Of a DNA stretch of 64,000 nt, positions 61,789-64,000 are shown piece after piece. The DNA lies in NCBI GenBank assembly GCA_023411555.1, contig JAEYOQ010000059.1, positions 1 through 64,000 on the forward strand, read 5' to 3'. The notes below the pieces were generated by a model that was not told the DNA's origin, did no database searches, and worked only from the letters and a program-made list of their open reading frames with translations. The position numbers and the translations under genes are program-made. Each line of letters starts with the position of its first letter. The first letter of the stretch is position 1. This DNA is from Bacillota bacterium (lineage in GTDB: Bacteria; Bacillota; Clostridia; Lachnospirales; Lachnospiraceae).

Positions 61789-61829
61789 AAGACCCTAAGA
61801 GATAAACTATCATCTCAAAGGGTCTTTTA
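61789..61829 (+). terminator. Terminator after the deacetylase gene
   Basis: AAGACCCTAAGAGAT pairs with ATCTCAAAGGGTCTT (one A-A mismatch) and is followed by TTA. From 61,830 to 62,079 no gene is visible. Confidence 0.8.
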
Positions 61830-62079
61830 TCCATTCCAAACGATCTTAATGCATATTAAAATTCCATGTTAATCAATAAAATGGCTTACCCGATATTCAC
61901 TACCCTAAGTCTAATCTTATAATTTACATTAAATTATGACATTACACGAAAGAACCAGACAATGTGGCAGGTGGCGCCTGTGGTACTTTTGGAACTAGAA
62001 AACATGTGACACAAGCTGTTAAGGTACGATAAAGCAATTGACGATATAAGGTAAGAAGGAGTAGAATTAGGACATGCTG

Positions 62080-62103
62080 GATTGATATGAATATCAGCAT
62101 TAT
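62080..62103 (+). promoter_or_regulatory. Shared leader motif of lipoprotein gene 1
   Basis: GATTGATATGAATATCAGCA plus TTAT recurs with one change before the second lipoprotein gene (62,891-62,914). It sits 24 nt before the ATG. It includes the dyad GATAT-GA-ATATC, so it may be an operator or an RNA element. Confidence 0.5.
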
Positions 62104-62127
62104 TTTACTGAAAAGTGGAGGGAAAAT

Positions 62128-62643
62128 ATGAAAAAGATACTTGCTTTAATGATTGTATTAGCCATTTCTTTAAGCTTAACAGCTTGTGGGGGTGAGGAGG
62201 TTACTCTTCAAAGTCAGACGGTAAATAACCTTACTCTTGATGTTCCTAGTGATATAGGTGAGTTTACTGATGTGTCGGATAACGTCAAAATGGCCTACAA
62301 TGATGACAGTACAGCCGGAATAACGATTTCGGGTCGTGTGGATGCACAGGGGATAACTGCAGATATGTGGGATGAAGAAACCTATACTACCACCGTACTT
62401 TCTGAGTTTGGTGATTTGCAGGTCCTTGAGTTTAGTACTTCTGAAACCGTTGCAGGTTCCAGCGCAGTATATGCACATTATACAGGAAAAAATTCTGGCG
62501 ATGTAGAGATTGATTGTTATAACTATATGCTTTTCTTTGATGATGGTACATTTCAATCAGTTGCGTTTAACTTTACCAAGGATGCAGACTCATATCTGAA
62601 GAAGAATTTGAGTCAAGTTATAGAGAGCATGAGAGTTCAATAA
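62128..62643 (+). CDS. Small lipoprotein, tandem paralogue 1
   Basis: 171 residues. The signal peptide MKKILALMIVLAISLSLTAC ends in the lipobox LTAC with the lipidated Cys at 20. The mature domain of about 150 residues (NLTLDVPSDIGEFTDVSDN, GITISGRVD, YNYMLFFDDGTFQSVAFNF) looks like an all-beta plus alpha fold found in small clostridial lipoproteins of unknown role. GGAGGGAAA precedes the ATG. More than half of its residues match the next gene product. Confidence 0.85.
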   Translation: MKKILALMIVLAISLSLTACGGEEVTLQSQTVNNLTLDVPSDIGEFTDVSDNVKMAYNDDSTAGITISGRVDAQGITADMWDEETYTTTVLSEFGDLQVLEFSTSETVAGSSAVYAHYTGKNSGDVEIDCYNYMLFFDDGTFQSVAFNFTKDADSYLKKNLSQVIESMRVQ

Positions 62644-62665
62644 TTACATATCATGTTAACTAGCT

Positions 62666-62718
62666 AAGCCGCCCGGGGAACATTTTCATTTATGACTATG
62701 TTTACCGGGCGGCTTTTG
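62666..62718 (+). terminator. Terminator after lipoprotein gene 1
   Basis: A perfect 11-bp GC-rich stem (AAGCCGCCCGG and CCGGGCGGCTT) with a 28-nt loop ends in TTTT. Its loop shares ATTTATGAC-like sequence with the terminator after gene 2, showing that the duplication covered it. Confidence 0.85.
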
Positions 62719-62890
62719 TAACAAATGAGCAGTCTTTGAAGATTTCGCTCTTACAAAGGAAAATCTTAGAGATCAGCTGAGAAAATATACTTTAAACGGT
62801 TTAAGAAATAATTGCTAATGATTAAGTTGATAGGAAAATGTTATGACTAAGAATGAGCTATATTACGAATAATACAGGTACAGGAAGCTC

Positions 62891-62914
62891 GATTGATATG
62901 AAAATCAGCATTAT
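62891..62914 (+). promoter_or_regulatory. Shared leader motif of lipoprotein gene 2
   Basis: GATTGATATGAAAATCAGCA plus TTAT, the counterpart of 62,080-62,103, 28 nt before the ATG. Confidence 0.5.
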
Positions 62915-62942
62915 CTGAACCATATATAATGGAGGATAAATA

Positions 62943-63452
62943 ATGAAAAAAGTACTTGTCTTAATCATTACCTTAATCATTTCCCTAAGCCTTACTGCCT
63001 GTGGAAGTAATGAAGTTACGCTTCAAAGTAAAACAGTGTATGGCCTTACACTTGATGTTCCCACTGATTTGGATGAATTTAGTAACGTGTCGGATCGGGT
63101 CAAAGCCGCCTATAATAGTGACAACACGGCTGGCATAACGATTTCAGACCGAGTGGATGGGGGTGGCATAACTGCTGATTTTTGGGATGAAGAAACGTAT
63201 ATCGAAAATATTCTGGCTGAATTCGATGGCTTACAAGTCCTTGAGTTTAGTAATTCAGAGACAGTTGCCGGTACCAAAGCAGTGTATGCCCATTATGAAG
63301 GAAACAATTCCAACGATGTAGAGGTTGAAGCTTATAACTATATGCTTTTCTATGATGATGGTACATTTCAATCCGTTGCCTTCAATTTTATTAAGGGAGA
63401 GGATTCTTTTCTGAAGAAAAATATAAGCAAAGTCATCGAAAGTATAAGATAA
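62943..63452 (+). CDS. Small lipoprotein, tandem paralogue 2
   Basis: 169 residues. The signal peptide MKKVLVLIITLIISLSLTAC has the lipobox LTAC. The mature part parallels paralogue 1 (GLTLDVPTDLDEFSNVSDR, GITISDRVDGGGITADFWDE, YNYMLFYDDGTFQSVAFNF). GGAGGATAA precedes the ATG. Each copy has its own leader and terminator, so both are probably expressed. Function unknown. Confidence 0.85.
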   Translation: MKKVLVLIITLIISLSLTACGSNEVTLQSKTVYGLTLDVPTDLDEFSNVSDRVKAAYNSDNTAGITISDRVDGGGITADFWDEETYIENILAEFDGLQVLEFSNSETVAGTKAVYAHYEGNNSNDVEVEAYNYMLFYDDGTFQSVAFNFIKGEDSFLKKNISKVIESIR

Positions 63453-63490
63453 AGGTACAATAATTAATTATATTATACCCGAACCAATTG

Positions 63491-63546
63491 GGCTGCTCTG
63501 TAAATAATGTCATTCATGACCACTAGGTTTACAGGGCAGCTATTGT
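63491..63546 (+). terminator. Terminator-like hairpin after lipoprotein gene 2
   Basis: GCTGCTCTGTAAA pairs with TTTACAGGGCAGC (one G-U), with the tail TATTGTAA where copy 1 has TTTTGTAA. The tail has lost the T-run, so termination may be weaker. From 63,547 to 63,849 I see no gene. A GC-richer stretch at 63,800-63,830 (CCTGTGGGGC...CACCCTGACGG) could fold but matches no riboswitch I know. Confidence 0.6.
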
Positions 63547-63849
63547 AATCTAGGAATACCTTGGGATAGCTTATATGTAAGGATATGAAGAGGCACTCAT
63601 TTCATAACAGATTTATTGGAAATCTATATTAAGGATCATATCGTTAGGAAAAGGATGAAACAGTTGAAGCGGATAGCCAGGAAGAGTAAGAAGTAGTGAA
63701 AATAGTTCTTGATAATTTTGGATATTTCATTTATCGTAGATGATGATGGCAAAAACATATTGCTATATCATTAATGATACGGAATCAAATTTAAAGAGAA
63801 CGCCTGTGGGGCAAAGTGCATCACCCTGACGGTTAGAAAGAGGTTAATT

Positions 63850-64000
63850 ATGTTACAAGATGTAGAAACTATTTTATTGGATGAGAATGCTTTAGCAAAA
63901 AGAATACATGAAATAGGAGAAGAGATTTCAAGAGATTTTGCTGGTGAGGAGATTTTGCTTGTAGGTATCTTAAAGGGTGCAAGCGTGTTCTTCTCGGATC
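63850..64000 (+). CDS. hpt: Hypoxanthine phosphoribosyltransferase, N-terminal part
   Basis: The first 50 codons of a purine salvage gene that continues beyond the window. ILLDENALAKRIHEIGEEIS and the loop LLVGILKGASVFFSD are typical of bacterial Hpt. AAAGAGG lies 6 nt before the ATG. The PRPP motif is outside the window, so identification rests on the N-terminus. Confidence 0.85.
   Translation, partial: MLQDVETILLDENALAKRIHEIGEEISRDFAGEEILLVGILKGASVFFSD

Noticed and set aside
63790..63849. Riboswitch before hpt
   Set aside because: The GC-richer segment does not match conserved cores of purine, ZTP, preQ1 or cyclic-di-GMP riboswitches that I can recall.

Overview
The window is a low-GC, gene-dense chromosomal segment of an anaerobic Firmicute. 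It most resembles a clostridial cluster XIVa (Lachnospiraceae-type) genome. The evidence is the SCIFF six-cysteine peptide and its radical-SAM maturase next to recJ-apt-rel, an oxygen-independent HemZ, indolepyruvate:ferredoxin oxidoreductase, iron-sulfur L-serine dehydratase in two subunits, a PdaB-like deacetylase and AGGAGG-type ribosome sites. I see no rRNA, tRNA, CRISPR array, transposase or phage gene. The assignment is by gene content only.

Region 1 (about 1-13,240) is a catabolic island: a GntR/FCD regulator, a complete branched-chain-amino-acid-type ABC importer, a zinc alcohol dehydrogenase, a split transketolase, a tartronate-semialdehyde-reductase-like beta-hydroxyacid dehydrogenase, a gluconate-5-dehydrogenase-like SDR, a second GntR/FCD regulator and, convergent, a MOFRL-type glycerate 2-kinase. 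There is no sugar kinase, isomerase or aldolase. I infer a route in which an imported polyol or sugar acid is oxidised to a ketose-like compound. Transketolase then moves its top C2 unit onto an aldose phosphate, and the remaining C3 semialdehyde is reduced to glycerate and phosphorylated to 2-phosphoglycerate. Both regulators have FadR-type operator matches (TNGTNNNACNA) just downstream of strong sigma-A promoters. This is the best candidate here for an undescribed pathway.

Region 2 (13.2-24.7 kb) holds assorted single genes (a small membrane peptide remnant, an unknown 210-residue protein, Ogt, an M3 oligopeptidase, a stand-alone PTS EIIC, a YcxB-like membrane protein). It also holds a lantibiotic-resistance-like module on the minus strand (response regulator, ABC ATPase, permease, histidine kinase) and a DegV lipid-binding protein. 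Region 3 (24.9-43 kb) is core clostridial: scfA-scfB, recJ, apt, rel, an MBL hydrolase, hemZ, hisS, then cheY-cheR-cheB, a sialate O-acetylesterase, a Dabb protein, aspS and a DUF1294 protein. Region 4 (43.2-51.3 kb) is an arylpyruvate-type fermentation cluster: sodium symporter, paaK, iorA, iorB, ACT protein, second paaK, second ACT protein, then a cold-shock gene.

Region 5 (51.4-64 kb) has a cobalamin riboswitch with its terminator controlling a DUF4430 protein and an ECF S-component, with galM divergent from it. Then come upp, a REC-HPt protein, a Gfo/Idh/MocA oxidoreductase, sdaAB-sdaAA, the C-terminal half of an SGNH esterase, a polysaccharide deacetylase, a tandem pair of paralogous lipoproteins each with its own leader and terminator, and the start of hpt, which runs off the window. 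Many gene ends carry clear intrinsic terminators. Several intergenic repeats (26,855; 32,076/32,186; 20,002) are not explained by genes.
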